Of a stretch of DNA of 23,325 nt, positions 8,523 to 16,551 are shown one piece after another (within the stretch, counting starts at the first letter, position 1; the number at the start of each line of letters is the position of its first letter). The notes beneath the pieces were generated by a model. That model was not told where the DNA came from and did no database searches. It saw only the letters and a list, made by a program, of their open reading frames with translations. This stretch comes from SVTX01 sp045660325 (GTDB lineage Bacteria; Bacillota; Clostridia; Oscillospirales; CAG-272), in NCBI GenBank assembly GCA_045660325.1, contig JAZRDO010000008.1, positions 1 through 23,325 of the forward strand, in the 5' to 3' direction. Both the position numbers and the translations under genes were made by a program.

Positions 8523-9383
8523 TTATCTCTGCGCCGCAATAAAGAAGAGCGCAAGTGTACCGGGGCCTGAGTGCGCTCCGATAACGGGTCCTGTATAATC
8601 TATCATAATATCCGTAATGCCGAATTCCTCGGTCACCATATCCGCAAGAAGCTTCGCGTCGTCATAGCAATCGCCGTGGCAAATGTAAACGGTCTGACTC
8701 TCGGGATCAATAGCGGTCTCCTTCATCTTCTTTACAAGAGCCGAAATAGCTCCGCGTCTGCCTCTTTCCTTGGACATACTGATAAGATGTCCCTCGTCAT
8801 CCATATGAAGAACGGGCTTAATCGCAAGCATTGTGCCAAGCACCGCAGTTGCCGCAGACACACGTCCGCCGCGCTTTAAGAAGAACAGGTCGTCAACAGT
8901 AAACCAGTGAGCAAGATGATACTTTGTCTGCTCAACGTATTCGGCAACCTCGTCAATTGTCGCACCAGCCGCCTGCTTTCTGCAAGCGAGAGTTACAAGA
9001 AGGCCCTGACCGAGAGAAGCGCAAAGCGTATCGATCGCGATGATCTTTCTTTCGGGGTACTTTTCAGCGAGATCCTCACAAGCGTTCTTTGCATTCATAA
9101 ACGTTGCGGAAAGACCTGAGGAAAATCCAAGGTAAAGCACGTCTCTACCCGCTACAAGCTCGGGCTCGAAGCTTTCAGTAAAGCTCTCCATATTTGCGGC
9201 AGATGTCTTCATCTCGCGCTTTTCGCGGAGCATCGCATAAACCTCACGGGGATCCACCTCGTGATTGAGACGTGTACCTATACCGCTGATATTAACCTCA
9301 AGAGAAATAACCTTGATCCCAAGCTCGGCAACCTTATCGGAAGGAAGGTCGCAGGAGGAATCCGTAAATATAACAAAATCCAT
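8523..9383 (-). CDS. fakB: DegV-family fatty-acid-binding protein (FakB)
   Basis: This 286-residue DegV-family protein starts with the strand FVIFTDSSCDLP. It contains the conserved MKTSAAN segment (equivalent to the family's TSQPS), YLGFSSGLSATFMNA, FFLKRGGRVS and the C-terminal GAHSGPGTLALFF, all diagnostic of DegV proteins. These bind a single fatty acid in a tunnel and present its carboxylate to FakA. A longer frame begins at 9407. I chose the ATG at 9383 because AAAGGA lies eight bases before it and the DegV first strand begins immediately after it. It is the first gene of a two-gene operon with fakA, driven by the consensus promoter at 9496-9524. Which fatty acid it binds cannot be read from the sequence. 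Confidence 0.92.
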   Translation of the reverse strand: MDFVIFTDSSCDLPSDKVAELGIKVISLEVNISGIGTRLNHEVDPREVYAMLREKREMKTSAANMESFTESFEPELVAGRDVLYLGFSSGLSATFMNAKNACEDLAEKYPERKIIAIDTLCASLGQGLLVTLACRKQAAGATIDEVAEYVEQTKYHLAHWFTVDDLFFLKRGGRVSAATAVLGTMLAIKPVLHMDDEGHLISMSKERGRRGAISALVKKMKETAIDPESQTVYICHGDCYDDAKLLADMVTEEFGITDIMIDYTGPVIGAHSGPGTLALFFIAAQR

Positions 9384-9428
9384 AATTTTCATCCTTTCAT
9401 AAAGCAAAAATTCGCCTTATTTCTCGTT

Positions 9429-9453
9429 TAAAATTGTGCAAATCTAAAATTGT
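9429..9453. repeat. Short direct repeat in the fakB leader
   Basis: TAAAATTGT occurs at 9429-9437 and again at 9445-9453, 16 bp apart, inside the leader of the fakB transcript. A related TAAAATTG occurs at 9568-9575 in the topB/fakB divergent region. It could be a protein-binding site or chance in AT-rich DNA. Confidence 0.3.
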
Positions 9454-9495
9454 AAACTCATACAACAAAATGATTTACACATAATCGACTATATC

Positions 9496-9524
9496 ATTAT
9501 ACTATATTTTGGCTCATTTGTCAA
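9496..9524 (-). promoter_or_regulatory. Consensus sigma-A promoter for fakB-fakA
   Basis: On the minus strand TTGACA (9524-9519), a 17-bp spacer and TATAAT (9501-9496) give a perfect consensus. Transcription should start near 9489, leaving a leader of roughly 105 nt. The promoter diverges from the topB promoter about 70 bp away. Confidence 0.85.
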
Positions 9525-9595
9525 TATTTTTTATTTTTGAGCGGGGTTAACAAAAAGTATCGGGGTCTAAAATTGATTATTTCCATCAAGCTCGA

Positions 9596-9624
9596 TTGAC
9601 AAACACCTTTGTTTATGCTACAAT
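9596..9624 (+). promoter_or_regulatory. Sigma-A promoter for topB
   Basis: TTGACA (9596-9601), a 17-bp spacer and TACAAT (9619-9624) lie 47 bp upstream of the topB start. Transcription should begin near 9631. Confidence 0.8.
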
Positions 9625-9670
9625 AAATATAGTAAATTTTAGCTCATATAATGACAGCTTGGAGATATAG

Positions 9671-11803
9671 ATGACAGTAATTATTGCCGAAAAGCCCAGC
9701 CTTGCGAGAAATATCGTCGCGGGAATCGGGCAAATGCAAAAGAAAAACGGATACTTTGAAGGGTGCGGATACCTTGTAACCTGGGCATTCGGACACCTGT
9801 TTTCTTTGTGCGACATAGAGGATTACACTCACACCGAGGGAAGATGGAGCATGGACACAATTCCCTGCTTCCCCGACGAATTCAAATTCAAGATGAAGCT
9901 CGGTGCGGACAAAAAGATCGACGCGGGTGTTGCGCGTCAGTTTGATACAATAAAATATCTTTGCCTCCGTCCTGACGTTGATACGATAGTCAACGCGGGA
10001 GACTCGGACCGCGAGGGTGAAATCATCATAAGAATATGTGTAATGAATACGGGTGCTACGGGCAAGAGCTTCAAACGACTCTGGCTCCCCGACCAGACAC
10101 CCGAGACAGTACGACGCGCGCTTTCCGAGATGAAGGACGAGAGCGAGTACGAGAGCCTTGCCGACGAGGGCTTTGCGAGAACCTATATCGACTGGCTCTA
10201 CGGCGTAAATCTGACAAGATACGCGACGCTCAAAACGGGAACCCTTCTCCGCATCGGTCGTGTTATCGTCCCTATCGTAAAGGCAATATACGACAAAGAT
10301 ATGGAGATCCGCAATTTCGTCCCCGAGGTGTACTACGCTATCGCATCAAAGGAGCAAACGAAGGGCGAGACCGTCGAGCTTGTATCCAAAAATAAGTTTG
10401 AAAAGGATAAGCTTTATGAGGCAAACGCGCTTTGCCAAAAATATAATTCAAGCGAGGCAATAGTAAAATCAAAGAAGAGCAAAAAGGAAACGATCAATCC
10501 CCCGAAGCTTTTCTCCTTGTCAAAGCTTCAGTCCTTGCTCGGTAAAAAGTATAAAATGTCAATGGCGGACAGCCTTGCGATCGTACAAAAGCTTTACGAG
10601 GAGGGCTATCTGACGTACCCCCGAACCAACTCCGAATATCTTGCGACGAATGAAAAGGACAAGATACGAAAGATAATTTCTAACATCAAAAATATAGGTT
10701 ATCCCATTGAGTTCAAGGACAAGAAGAGCATCTTTGACGACTCTAAGATCGAGAGCCACTCCGCGCTCACTCCCACATATAAAATACCTAAAAAGGAGCA
10801 GCTGAGCGACCGCGAAATGCAGGTCTACCAGACCGTTTTCCGCCGATTCGTTGCGGTCTTCTGCGCCGAGGAATGTCTTGCTCAAAAGACCGAAATGGTA
10901 ATTGCCGTAGGCGAGCACGAGGAGTTCACGCTCAAGGGAATTACTATATTGCAAAAGGGATTTTTGCGATTCGACGATGCGGACAGAAAGGACAAGCTCT
11001 TGCCGAATCTTGAGGTTGGTGATATAGTAAATATCAATTTCAAGCCGCAGGAAAAGCAAACCACGCCTCCCAAGCACTACACGATCGAAACACTCAATAA
11101 CTATCTCAAAAATCCCTTCAAAAAGGACAAGGCGGCGCTTACGGAAAAGAACGAGCGCGCGCACGAAAGTGAGCTTTTGGGCAACGATGCCGAGAGCGAC
11201 GACGAGGACTACAAGGCTATATTCGAGGGCCTTGAGCTTGGCACGGAGGCGACGAGAACGGGCATTATAGACAACGCGCGCAAGTCGGGCTATATTGAGC
11301 TTAAGAAGGACGTTTACACCATTCTCCCGAACGGCGAATTCCTTATTGAGCAGCTCGGAAGAATGAATATTTCAATGGATAAATACAAGACGAGCGTGCT
11401 CGGTCAGGCGCTCAAGAAGGTTTACCGTCGCGAGATAACCGTCAAGGACAGCGTTAATATGGCGGAGAACGAGATCCGCGAGGTATTCACCCGACGCGAC
11501 GAGCCTGTTGAGACCGATAACGACACTGGCTTCTACGGAGACATCGTAGGTCCCTGCCCTGTTTGCGGAAGGAACGTAATAAAGGGTAAATTCAGCTACG
11601 GATGTACGGGCTATAAGGAGGGCTGCACCTTCAAGCTCAATTCGTACATCTGCAAGAGAAATATTTCCATTTCAAACGCGCGCCTTCTCCTCTCCGAGGG
11701 CAGGACCGCGGAAATTCAGAATTTTATTTCAAAGAAGGGCACGCCCTTCTCCGCCCGACTCGTTCTTCGCGACGGAAAGGCGGAATTTGATTTCACAAAA
11801 TAA
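9671..11803 (+). CDS. topB: DNA topoisomerase III (type IA)
   Basis: This is a 710-residue type IA topoisomerase. The Toprim domain starts with VIIAEKPSLARNI (catalytic Glu7) and has the acidic AGDSDREGE (Asp111, Asp113, Glu115). The active-site tyrosine is Tyr316 in LTYPRTNSEYL, the standard topoisomerase III context. Near the C-terminus a four-cysteine motif (Cys629, 632, 645, 652) fits a zinc-ribbon domain. The enzyme cuts and passes single strands to relax negative supercoils and decatenate replication or recombination intermediates. The start is fixed by GGAG six bases ahead and by the family-typical N-terminus. It stands alone between a dedicated promoter and a bidirectional terminator, so it looks like a chromosomal housekeeping copy. 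Plasmid and conjugative elements also carry topB, but no such genes are nearby. Confidence 0.93.
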   Translation: MTVIIAEKPSLARNIVAGIGQMQKKNGYFEGCGYLVTWAFGHLFSLCDIEDYTHTEGRWSMDTIPCFPDEFKFKMKLGADKKIDAGVARQFDTIKYLCLRPDVDTIVNAGDSDREGEIIIRICVMNTGATGKSFKRLWLPDQTPETVRRALSEMKDESEYESLADEGFARTYIDWLYGVNLTRYATLKTGTLLRIGRVIVPIVKAIYDKDMEIRNFVPEVYYAIASKEQTKGETVELVSKNKFEKDKLYEANALCQKYNSSEAIVKSKKSKKETINPPKLFSLSKLQSLLGKKYKMSMADSLAIVQKLYEEGYLTYPRTNSEYLATNEKDKIRKIISNIKNIGYPIEFKDKKSIFDDSKIESHSALTPTYKIPKKEQLSDREMQVYQTVFRRFVAVFCAEECLAQKTEMVIAVGEHEEFTLKGITILQKGFLRFDDADRKDKLLPNLEVGDIVNINFKPQEKQTTPPKHYTIETLNNYLKNPFKKDKAALTEKNERAHESELLGNDAESDDEDYKAIFEGLELGTEATRTGIIDNARKSGYIELKKDVYTILPNGEFLIEQLGRMNISMDKYKTSVLGQALKKVYRREITVKDSVNMAENEIREVFTRRDEPVETDNDTGFYGDIVGPCPVCGRNVIKGKFSYGCTGYKEGCTFKLNSYICKRNISISNARLLLSEGRTAEIQNFISKKGTPFSARLVLRDGKAEFDFTK

Positions 11804-11842
11804 TAAATGCTCCCGATGCCTCAGCATCGGGAGCATTTATTA
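11801..11842. terminator. Bidirectional intrinsic terminator between topB and the membrane-protein gene
   Basis: A perfect 19-bp inverted repeat (11801-11819 and 11824-11842) with a four-base CTCA loop begins at the topB stop codon. Its outer arms are AT-rich, so it ends in a T-rich run on either strand and can stop both topB and the convergent gene ending at 11848. Confidence 0.9.
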
Positions 11843-11847
11843 TTTTA

Positions 11848-13548
11848 TTAGCCTTCACTTGTGGGAACCAACAAAAAGCTTTGGATCGCGCGAATACCCG
11901 CGACGTCGGTTTCAAGATAATCGATCTTAAGATAATCGCCGACGATGACGAAAATTATCGCCTCGTTATCCGCTATGGCGCACTTATAGATATTGCCGTC
12001 GTCCGCCGTTAAATAAACGTAGGTCTCGCCGCCTGTAACCACGTCTCTTATGCCCGTGACGGTAACGATTGCAGTCTTTACGTCTCCCTCGGGATCAGGC
12101 TTATCTGAAGGGTCTACTACGCCATTTTTCGCTAAAAGCTCACGGTAATTCTTTATCGCATCTCGCTGGGAATCACCGATAGCAACGATATTTACGTTTT
12201 CAACGTTTACCAGAGCAAACTGCTTAACGTAGCCGTTATTGTCCTTGAGCACCATAATATAGGTTGCCTCACCCGAAATATTTACGAGCGACGGGAAGGA
12301 CGCGCGGTAGCCCATATGCTGAACCTGACCCTGCGCGGCATTCATAGCGGAATATTCCTCAGCACCCGCTACAGGATAGTAAATATACTCGCCCGTTCTC
12401 GCGTTTGTAAGAATGAATCCGATATTGGATTCGTCCGCGGTAACGGAGGTTACGCCCGTAAAGTACCATACGTCGTCCTCGATAGTGATATATCCGTAAT
12501 CGTCAGTGGTCTGCTTGCAGCCAACCTTAGCGAAAATAGAATTGAGGAAACCGCCCTCAAGCATACCGTGCCAATTGTATTTCTGCACGGCAAGGTCGCC
12601 CGAATAAACAGTATCAACCCACGGAGGAGTGTTCTCAACCGAATAAAGCTGACTTTCTCCCGTAGAAGGATCAAAAATGATCACCTCATTTACGTCCATT
12701 GCTCCGAAAAGTCCGATCCTTGCCTTGAGGCAGGAAACGATATAGTAGGGCTTGCCCTCATCGTCAATTTCAAAGGTTACAAAATCAAATATCTTCGTAG
12801 GATAGTCAAAGCGGAGCTTTCGCATAAGGTCCTCGCCGAAATATGCGGAATCCACGTACTTCAAGGGCTTTTCAAATTCGATATACTCAGCACTGTTAGC
12901 CTTTGAGTCAACGGGATCGACCATAACGTAGCCGGGAATTCCCTTTTCCTTATTATTGAGCCATCTGAAGAAGTCGGCATATTCAAGATTATTTACCTTC
13001 TTGGGATTGTTCTTGAAATTGATCTGAGTATACATCGCGCCTATCTCATACTGTGAGATATTGTCGGCAAGCTTACCAAGTGTATTCTTACCGATAAGCT
13101 CGGCGGACGCACTATCCATCAGCGCAATATTTGTGATCTCATCCGCCTCCTTCATATCCTCCTCGAATACCGCTTCTCTTATATTTATTACGTCAGCGTA
13201 TTTCTTGGCATTAAATACCTGCGAGGAGAAAATTGAGCCTATTATAAGCACAATCAAGGGGATTGCAATAACTGCGATCGGGATAAAGTTGACCTTAACT
13301 CCCGCGCCCTTGCTGCCGATATTTACCTGCTTGCCGTTAATATTTATAGTCCTCTGCTTAGTCTCGCCCGAGGACTCCTTTTTCTTTAAAATAAAAGGAA
13401 AAGCAAAGCTGAATATCACAGCCGTAAGATACAGCCAGAAGCCGATATCATAGACGTTAATAGCGGGAAGCAAAAAATAATACGATATCGCAGTAAATCC
13501 GATGCCCGCTACAAGTGATATGATAATTTTATATTTGAGTGATTTCAT
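11848..13548 (-). CDS. Large membrane protein with extracytoplasmic domains, unknown function
   Basis: This is a 566-residue protein. Three membrane helices lie near the N-terminus (about 8-27, 36-54 and 90-112), the last two separated by a basic loop, leaving about 450 residues probably outside the membrane. One segment (GKPYYIVSCLKARIGLFGAM, then EVIIFDPSTGESQLYSVE) resembles a PepSY-like pattern. The final 75 residues look like a small beta-barrel (VTVTGIRDVVTGGETYVYLT). A TTG at 13563 would extend the frame by five codons. I chose the ATG at 13548 because GGAGGA lies seven bases ahead of it. It is a single-gene unit with its own promoter and a shared terminator. It directly borders the phage-like cassette but looks like a host envelope gene. 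I cannot name its family with confidence. Confidence 0.7.
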   Translation of the reverse strand: MKSLKYKIIISLVAGIGFTAISYYFLLPAINVYDIGFWLYLTAVIFSFAFPFILKKKESSGETKQRTININGKQVNIGSKGAGVKVNFIPIAVIAIPLIVLIIGSIFSSQVFNAKKYADVINIREAVFEEDMKEADEITNIALMDSASAELIGKNTLGKLADNISQYEIGAMYTQINFKNNPKKVNNLEYADFFRWLNNKEKGIPGYVMVDPVDSKANSAEYIEFEKPLKYVDSAYFGEDLMRKLRFDYPTKIFDFVTFEIDDEGKPYYIVSCLKARIGLFGAMDVNEVIIFDPSTGESQLYSVENTPPWVDTVYSGDLAVQKYNWHGMLEGGFLNSIFAKVGCKQTTDDYGYITIEDDVWYFTGVTSVTADESNIGFILTNARTGEYIYYPVAGAEEYSAMNAAQGQVQHMGYRASFPSLVNISGEATYIMVLKDNNGYVKQFALVNVENVNIVAIGDSQRDAIKNYRELLAKNGVVDPSDKPDPEGDVKTAIVTVTGIRDVVTGGETYVYLTADDGNIYKCAIADNEAIIFVIVGDYLKIDYLETDVAGIRAIQSFLLVPTSEG

Positions 13549-13582
13549 AATACTGTCCTCCAAAATAAAATTCTATATTAGT

Positions 13583-13611
13583 ATTATACCACAAATGCCG
13601 CTCAAAGTCAA
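13583..13611 (-). promoter_or_regulatory. Extended -10 promoter for the 566-residue membrane protein
   Basis: On the minus strand TTGACT (13611-13606), a 17-bp spacer and TATAAT (13588-13583) occur, with TGG directly before the -10 box (extended -10). The -35 box begins only six bases beyond the hairpin that ends the phage-like cassette, placing the element boundary about here. Confidence 0.8.
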
Positions 13612-13616
13612 CAGTG

Positions 13617-13645
13617 CCCCCGCAGGTCAATTTGACCTACGGGGG
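13617..13645 (-). terminator. Hairpin at the 3' end of the packaging operon
   Basis: An inverted repeat of about 14 bp (13617-13630 with 13632-13645, one wobble pair on the minus strand, a single-base nominal loop) begins seven bases after the stop of the last phage-like gene. It is not followed by a T-run on the minus strand, so it may be a transcript-end stabiliser or a weak terminator rather than a canonical one. Confidence 0.5.
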
Positions 13646-13651
13646 GAAATA

Positions 13652-13930
13652 TTAAGAAATACCCAGAAGCTGGAGGATCCAGACTGCAAGCGCGCCTGCC
13701 AAAATGCTTGCGGCGTGTGTTACCGCCTTCAAGATAATTTCAGAAGGCTTCTTTTGAATGTTTGTGATCGCCTCAATGCTCTGTTCGCACTGCTCCTGCT
13801 GGTGTTCTACCAGAGGCTCAAGCTTGCTTGTGCATTTTTCAAGATTTTCGATCTTGGTTTCGTGCTTGTCGAGTGTCTCCTGCGTTCTCGCGTGTCTTTC
13901 CTCACAAAGTTCCTTATTATAATTTTCCAT
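13652..13930 (-). CDS. XhlA/holin-like coiled-coil membrane protein
   Basis: This is a 92-residue protein. Residues about 8-65 are a charged heptad-like coiled coil (ETLDKHETKIENLEKCTSKL), and one hydrophobic helix follows near the C-terminus (about 70-89, ILKAVTHAASILAGALAVWI). The layout matches phage haemolysin XhlA-type and small accessory holin proteins, which sit in the membrane next to endolysin genes. No endolysin accompanies it here. It is the last gene of the cassette, with GAAAGGA upstream of its ATG. XhlA membership is a resemblance in length and architecture rather than a confirmed motif. A membrane anchor for the particle, or an unrelated function, is also possible. Confidence 0.6.
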   Translation of the reverse strand: MENYNKELCEERHARTQETLDKHETKIENLEKCTSKLEPLVEHQQEQCEQSIEAITNIQKKPSEIILKAVTHAASILAGALAVWILQLLGIS

Positions 13931-13942
13931 AATCCTTCATCC

Positions 13943-13975
13943 TTTCATTTATCGCTTATTTAAGGATAAATGAAA
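13943..13975 (-). promoter_or_regulatory. Intercistronic hairpin ahead of the XhlA-like gene
   Basis: TTTCATTTATC (13943-13953) is repeated inverted as GATAAATGAAA (13965-13975), and the loop extends the stem with CTTA/TAAG around one bulged base. On the minus-strand mRNA the stem ends within the GAAAGGA ribosome binding site of the XhlA-like gene. It could modulate translation or protect the upstream mRNA end. The same CCTTTCATTTATC also precedes the 127-residue gene (14391-14403 region) without a hairpin. Confidence 0.5.
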
Positions 13976-13994
13976 CGTCAATCACGGAAAAGCA

Positions 13995-14378
13995 TCAAAG
14001 AACCGCGTTTGCCTCTTCAAATTTTCTCTGCTGATTCTCGAGAAATTCCGCTGTTTTAAGGTCCTGGATCTCGGACTGATCTATCACGAGAGCGAACTTG
14101 CGGCGGATCCTTACCCATTCGCCTCTCTTGATTATGCAGTTTTTACCGTTTACCGAAACGTAAACGTCATCGCGATACTTATCGTTGTCGCGGAAAAGCT
14201 TGATGCTTACGTATTCGTTAAGATACTTTTCCGCATCCCCCTTCATTCGCGCCTTCTCTTCCTTCTTGGATCTTTCGACATTTTTTAAAAGCGCGATCTC
14301 AGCGTCCTTTTCGAGAAGCTTAGCCTCGTATTCCTCTTTAAGAGCGTTTATTGCATCGATGTTTTTTGTGTTTTCCAT
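13995..14378 (-). CDS. Capsid-neighbour phage protein, coiled-coil N-terminus
   Basis: This is a 127-residue soluble protein. Residues about 8-50 form a strongly charged predicted coiled coil. The C-terminal half (YVSIKLFRDNDKYRDDVYVS, then VNGKNCIIKRGEWVRIRRKF) resembles short proteins found directly after the major capsid gene in other Firmicutes phages, where a strand-rich NG..I.RG.xV element recurs. Their role is not established; head decoration, head completion or internal core have all been suggested for genes in this position. The start is supported by AAAGGA seven bases before the ATG. The gene lies 45 bp after the capsid gene in the same operon. I assign a structural association from position and cannot name a family. 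Confidence 0.65.
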   Translation of the reverse strand: MENTKNIDAINALKEEYEAKLLEKDAEIALLKNVERSKKEEKARMKGDAEKYLNEYVSIKLFRDNDKYRDDVYVSVNGKNCIIKRGEWVRIRRKFALVIDQSEIQDLKTAEFLENQQRKFEEANAVL

Positions 14379-14423
14379 GATTTTTTCCTTTCATTTATCC
14401 AGATATTTAATATTTTTTAAGTA

Positions 14424-15725
14424 TTATTCGTAGCAAGCAGAGGCAACTGTCTCAATTCTTACCATAAATGCCTCGCAAAGTCTTACGCTTACCTTTGAAG
14501 CCTTCCAGCCCACAGTCGCTCTCTGATTAAGCGGGTCGTCCGCACCGGAGGAGCCAAGCTGCTTTACGATATGCTCAAGTCCGCCGCCCTCAATAGACGT
14601 TGTACCGTACGCGTTATCGCCGAAAACGAGAGTCGCGTAAACGTCCTTACCCGAAGCGCCACCGTCAGCGGATGCGATGATCTCGCCCGCCAAGCAGTTC
14701 ACCACACCGGGAATGGTCGTATTACCCATATTCTCAACAAGCGTAATCTCAGAGGCTGTATTGGAGGTGATCTTCAAGGTCTTACCGCCAATAACTACGT
14801 TCTTTCCTACAAGCACGTTATCCTCAACGGGCATATTGGAATTAAACTTTACAATCGCAAGACCGTCTATATCCTCGGCAACAGTAAGCTTCAAGCCGGG
14901 AAGAATATCCACTGCGGAGAACACCTTTGCCTCTGTGCTCTCAATAAATCTTACGCCCTCGATCTTACCGATCTCACCCTCGTAAATGTTCTCGGGTGTC
15001 GCGTACTGATGGGGGAACTTCCAGTTGGGGTCATTCATAAGATCGTACGCGCAATCGGGATGAATGATAGCGATATACGAGCCGTCGATCTTTTCCGCGT
15101 TCTGGTTTTTAAGGCTTCTTACCGCGCGACGAATAGCGGAAACAGTAAGATAGCAATTCTCCGCGGGATCCTCGTTACCGCCTGTGAGAAGGTGTCTTGC
15201 GCTTACCTGACCGTCGGCATACTGAACGTTAGTTCCGCCGCAAACGACCTCGCGAGTGATAGCGTCAAGAGTTCTGCCCGCCTGTGCGCCGAGAAGCTTT
15301 GTCGCCATGCAAAGGTTGTTATCAATAGCGCTCATAAGAAGGAAATCGCTGAATTCAACGTAGCCGCCATACTGAGCAACGGTGGCGTTTACCGTATTCA
15401 TATCGATTCTCTGACCTGTGGGTGTAACGCCCTCGGCAATGGATTCCGTAAGTGTGGGAAGCGGATTGTACTTGCGGAACTGGATCGTCTTACCGTTGCC
15501 GCGGGGAATATTTACCTTCTGCGCGAACTTGTCGTAAACAAGCGCGGGCTCGGCGTTATCAATAAGATAATCCGCATAGTATGTCTTCATCTCGGGTGTT
15601 AAGCCCTCGCCCTCCGCATACGCTTCCTTTGCTCCGGCAACGCTGTCGGTATAACCGTCCGTACCCATAACGTTTGCCCCTGCGCCGAACAAGGACAAAT
15701 TGATCTTTGTATCTGTAATTCTCAT
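14424..15725 (-). CDS. Major capsid protein, N4-gp56 family
   Basis: This is a 433-residue protein. The run TPEMKTYYADYLIDNAEPALVYDKF, followed by IPRGNGKTIQFRKY, EGVTPTG and AQYGGYVEFSDFLL, matches the pattern of N4-gp56-type major capsid proteins, which have the HK97 fold and build the icosahedral head. The gene lies immediately after a scaffold-like gene, as expected. The N-terminus reads MRITDTKINLSLFGAG. KINLSLFG resembles the ribosomal protein L27 N-terminal motif (KLNLQFFA) that Prp cleaves, which suggests removal of about 14 residues during head maturation by the Prp-like protease three genes upstream. AAAGGAGA precedes the ATG. Family call confident; the cleavage is a prediction. Confidence 0.87.
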   Translation of the reverse strand: MRITDTKINLSLFGAGANVMGTDGYTDSVAGAKEAYAEGEGLTPEMKTYYADYLIDNAEPALVYDKFAQKVNIPRGNGKTIQFRKYNPLPTLTESIAEGVTPTGQRIDMNTVNATVAQYGGYVEFSDFLLMSAIDNNLCMATKLLGAQAGRTLDAITREVVCGGTNVQYADGQVSARHLLTGGNEDPAENCYLTVSAIRRAVRSLKNQNAEKIDGSYIAIIHPDCAYDLMNDPNWKFPHQYATPENIYEGEIGKIEGVRFIESTEAKVFSAVDILPGLKLTVAEDIDGLAIVKFNSNMPVEDNVLVGKNVVIGGKTLKITSNTASEITLVENMGNTTIPGVVNCLAGEIIASADGGASGKDVYATLVFGDNAYGTTSIEGGGLEHIVKQLGSSGADDPLNQRATVGWKASKVSVRLCEAFMVRIETVASACYE

Positions 15726-15740
15726 TTTGTTTTTCTCCTT

Positions 15741-16181
15741 TTATTTGAAATTAATAATGAGGCCGCCCGCCGCCTTCCTTGCGGCTGTGGCTCTCTCCTC
15801 TTTTGTCATTTTAGAAACGTCCCTCCCGGATACACTTCGCTTACCCGTAAGTCCGTTTTCGTCGGGACGGAGGCGTCTTTGGGTAATTTTCTTTAATATT
15901 TCCCTTCTCTCCTCATCCCGAATGCTCTTTTCCTTTTCCTGCATTTTTGATTCAAGCTCGCGTCTTATCTCATCGCTTCTCTCTGAGATCGCGCGCTCAA
16001 CAGCAGCTCGCACGTCCTCCTCGTAGAAGGATCGGTAAACGCCTCCGACAAGCTCGCGGTATTCCTCTGCGGTAGGCTCAAACTCCTCTATATGAAAGCT
16101 CTCGCCACCGATCTCAATATCCCCGATATTACCGTCAGCTTCATTCATTTCATTTTCAACAACGCCTTCAAGCTCATTCAT
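15741..16181 (-). CDS. Scaffold-like protein upstream of the capsid gene
   Basis: This is a 146-residue, highly charged and helical protein. After an acidic N-terminus comes a long predicted coiled coil (RAISERSDEIRRELESKMQE and onwards), and it ends with a basic region (GKRSVSGRDVSKMTKEERAT). Small, charged, helical proteins encoded just before the capsid gene are usually scaffolds that guide head assembly and are then removed. A frame opening at 16202 exists. I chose the ATG at 16181 because AGGAG lies seven bases before it, and the start then overlaps the Prp stop by eight bases (ATGAATGA). I see no L27-like cleavage motif at this N-terminus, unlike the capsid. The function is inferred from position and composition. 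Confidence 0.65.
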   Translation of the reverse strand: MNELEGVVENEMNEADGNIGDIEIGGESFHIEEFEPTAEEYRELVGGVYRSFYEEDVRAAVERAISERSDEIRRELESKMQEKEKSIRDEERREILKKITQRRLRPDENGLTGKRSVSGRDVSKMTKEERATAARKAAGGLIINFK

Positions 16182-16551
16182 AAGAAATCTCCTCAAATCC
16201 AAATTCTTTTATATCAATAGAGGGAATTTTGCAAAGCCTTGATTCCCACACGCGATTCGTAACCTCGATCTCGCCGGGATACGTTTCGCCAAGCTGTAAA
16301 AATCCTATACACGCCATACGGAACGCCTCCTCCGAAAGATCGGTGCTTTCAATGTCCACGTCACCGGGGCAAAGCCTGAAAACCCTCGTTTTACAGCCGA
16401 AGGAATTAGTAAGATAGCCGAGCAACGTATAAAGAAGCGTGGATATTCCCGCGCAAACTATAAGCTGACCCTTCTCCTTGTACGACGAATGTCCCTTCAT
16501 CGTAAGTCCTATCTTACCTCCCTCGATTCGCTTAAACTCACAAAGAACCAT
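16174..16551 (-). CDS. Prp-like cysteine protease (candidate prohead protease)
   Basis: This 125-residue protein matches the Prp family, the cysteine protease that trims ribosomal protein L27 in Firmicutes. The signature GHSSYKEKGQLIVCAGIS carries the catalytic pair His21 and Cys33, spaced as in Staphylococcus Prp (His22, Cys34). The family's usual Asp before IVC is Leu30 here. Host prp normally lies between rplU and rpmA. This copy instead lies between portal and scaffold, exactly where tailed phages encode their head maturation protease. In Staphylococcus phage 80alpha the host Prp is known to process capsid and scaffold. GGAGGAGAG precedes the ATG, and the start overlaps the portal stop by 14 bases. 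Protease family confident; the role as prohead protease is inferred. Confidence 0.85.
   Translation of the reverse strand: MVLCEFKRIEGGKIGLTMKGHSSYKEKGQLIVCAGISTLLYTLLGYLTNSFGCKTRVFRLCPGDVDIESTDLSEEAFRMACIGFLQLGETYPGEIEVTNRVWESRLCKIPSIDIKEFGFEEISYE

Noticed and set aside
10559..11164. 201-codon minus-strand frame inside topB
   Set aside because: Antisense to a conserved part of topoisomerase III including its active-site region; no start signal.
14571..15602. 343-codon open frame on the plus strand inside the capsid gene
   Set aside because: It lies entirely antisense to a well-supported capsid gene, has no ribosome binding site and its product is Cys/Arg-rich with no recognisable fold; it reflects codon bias of the opposite strand.
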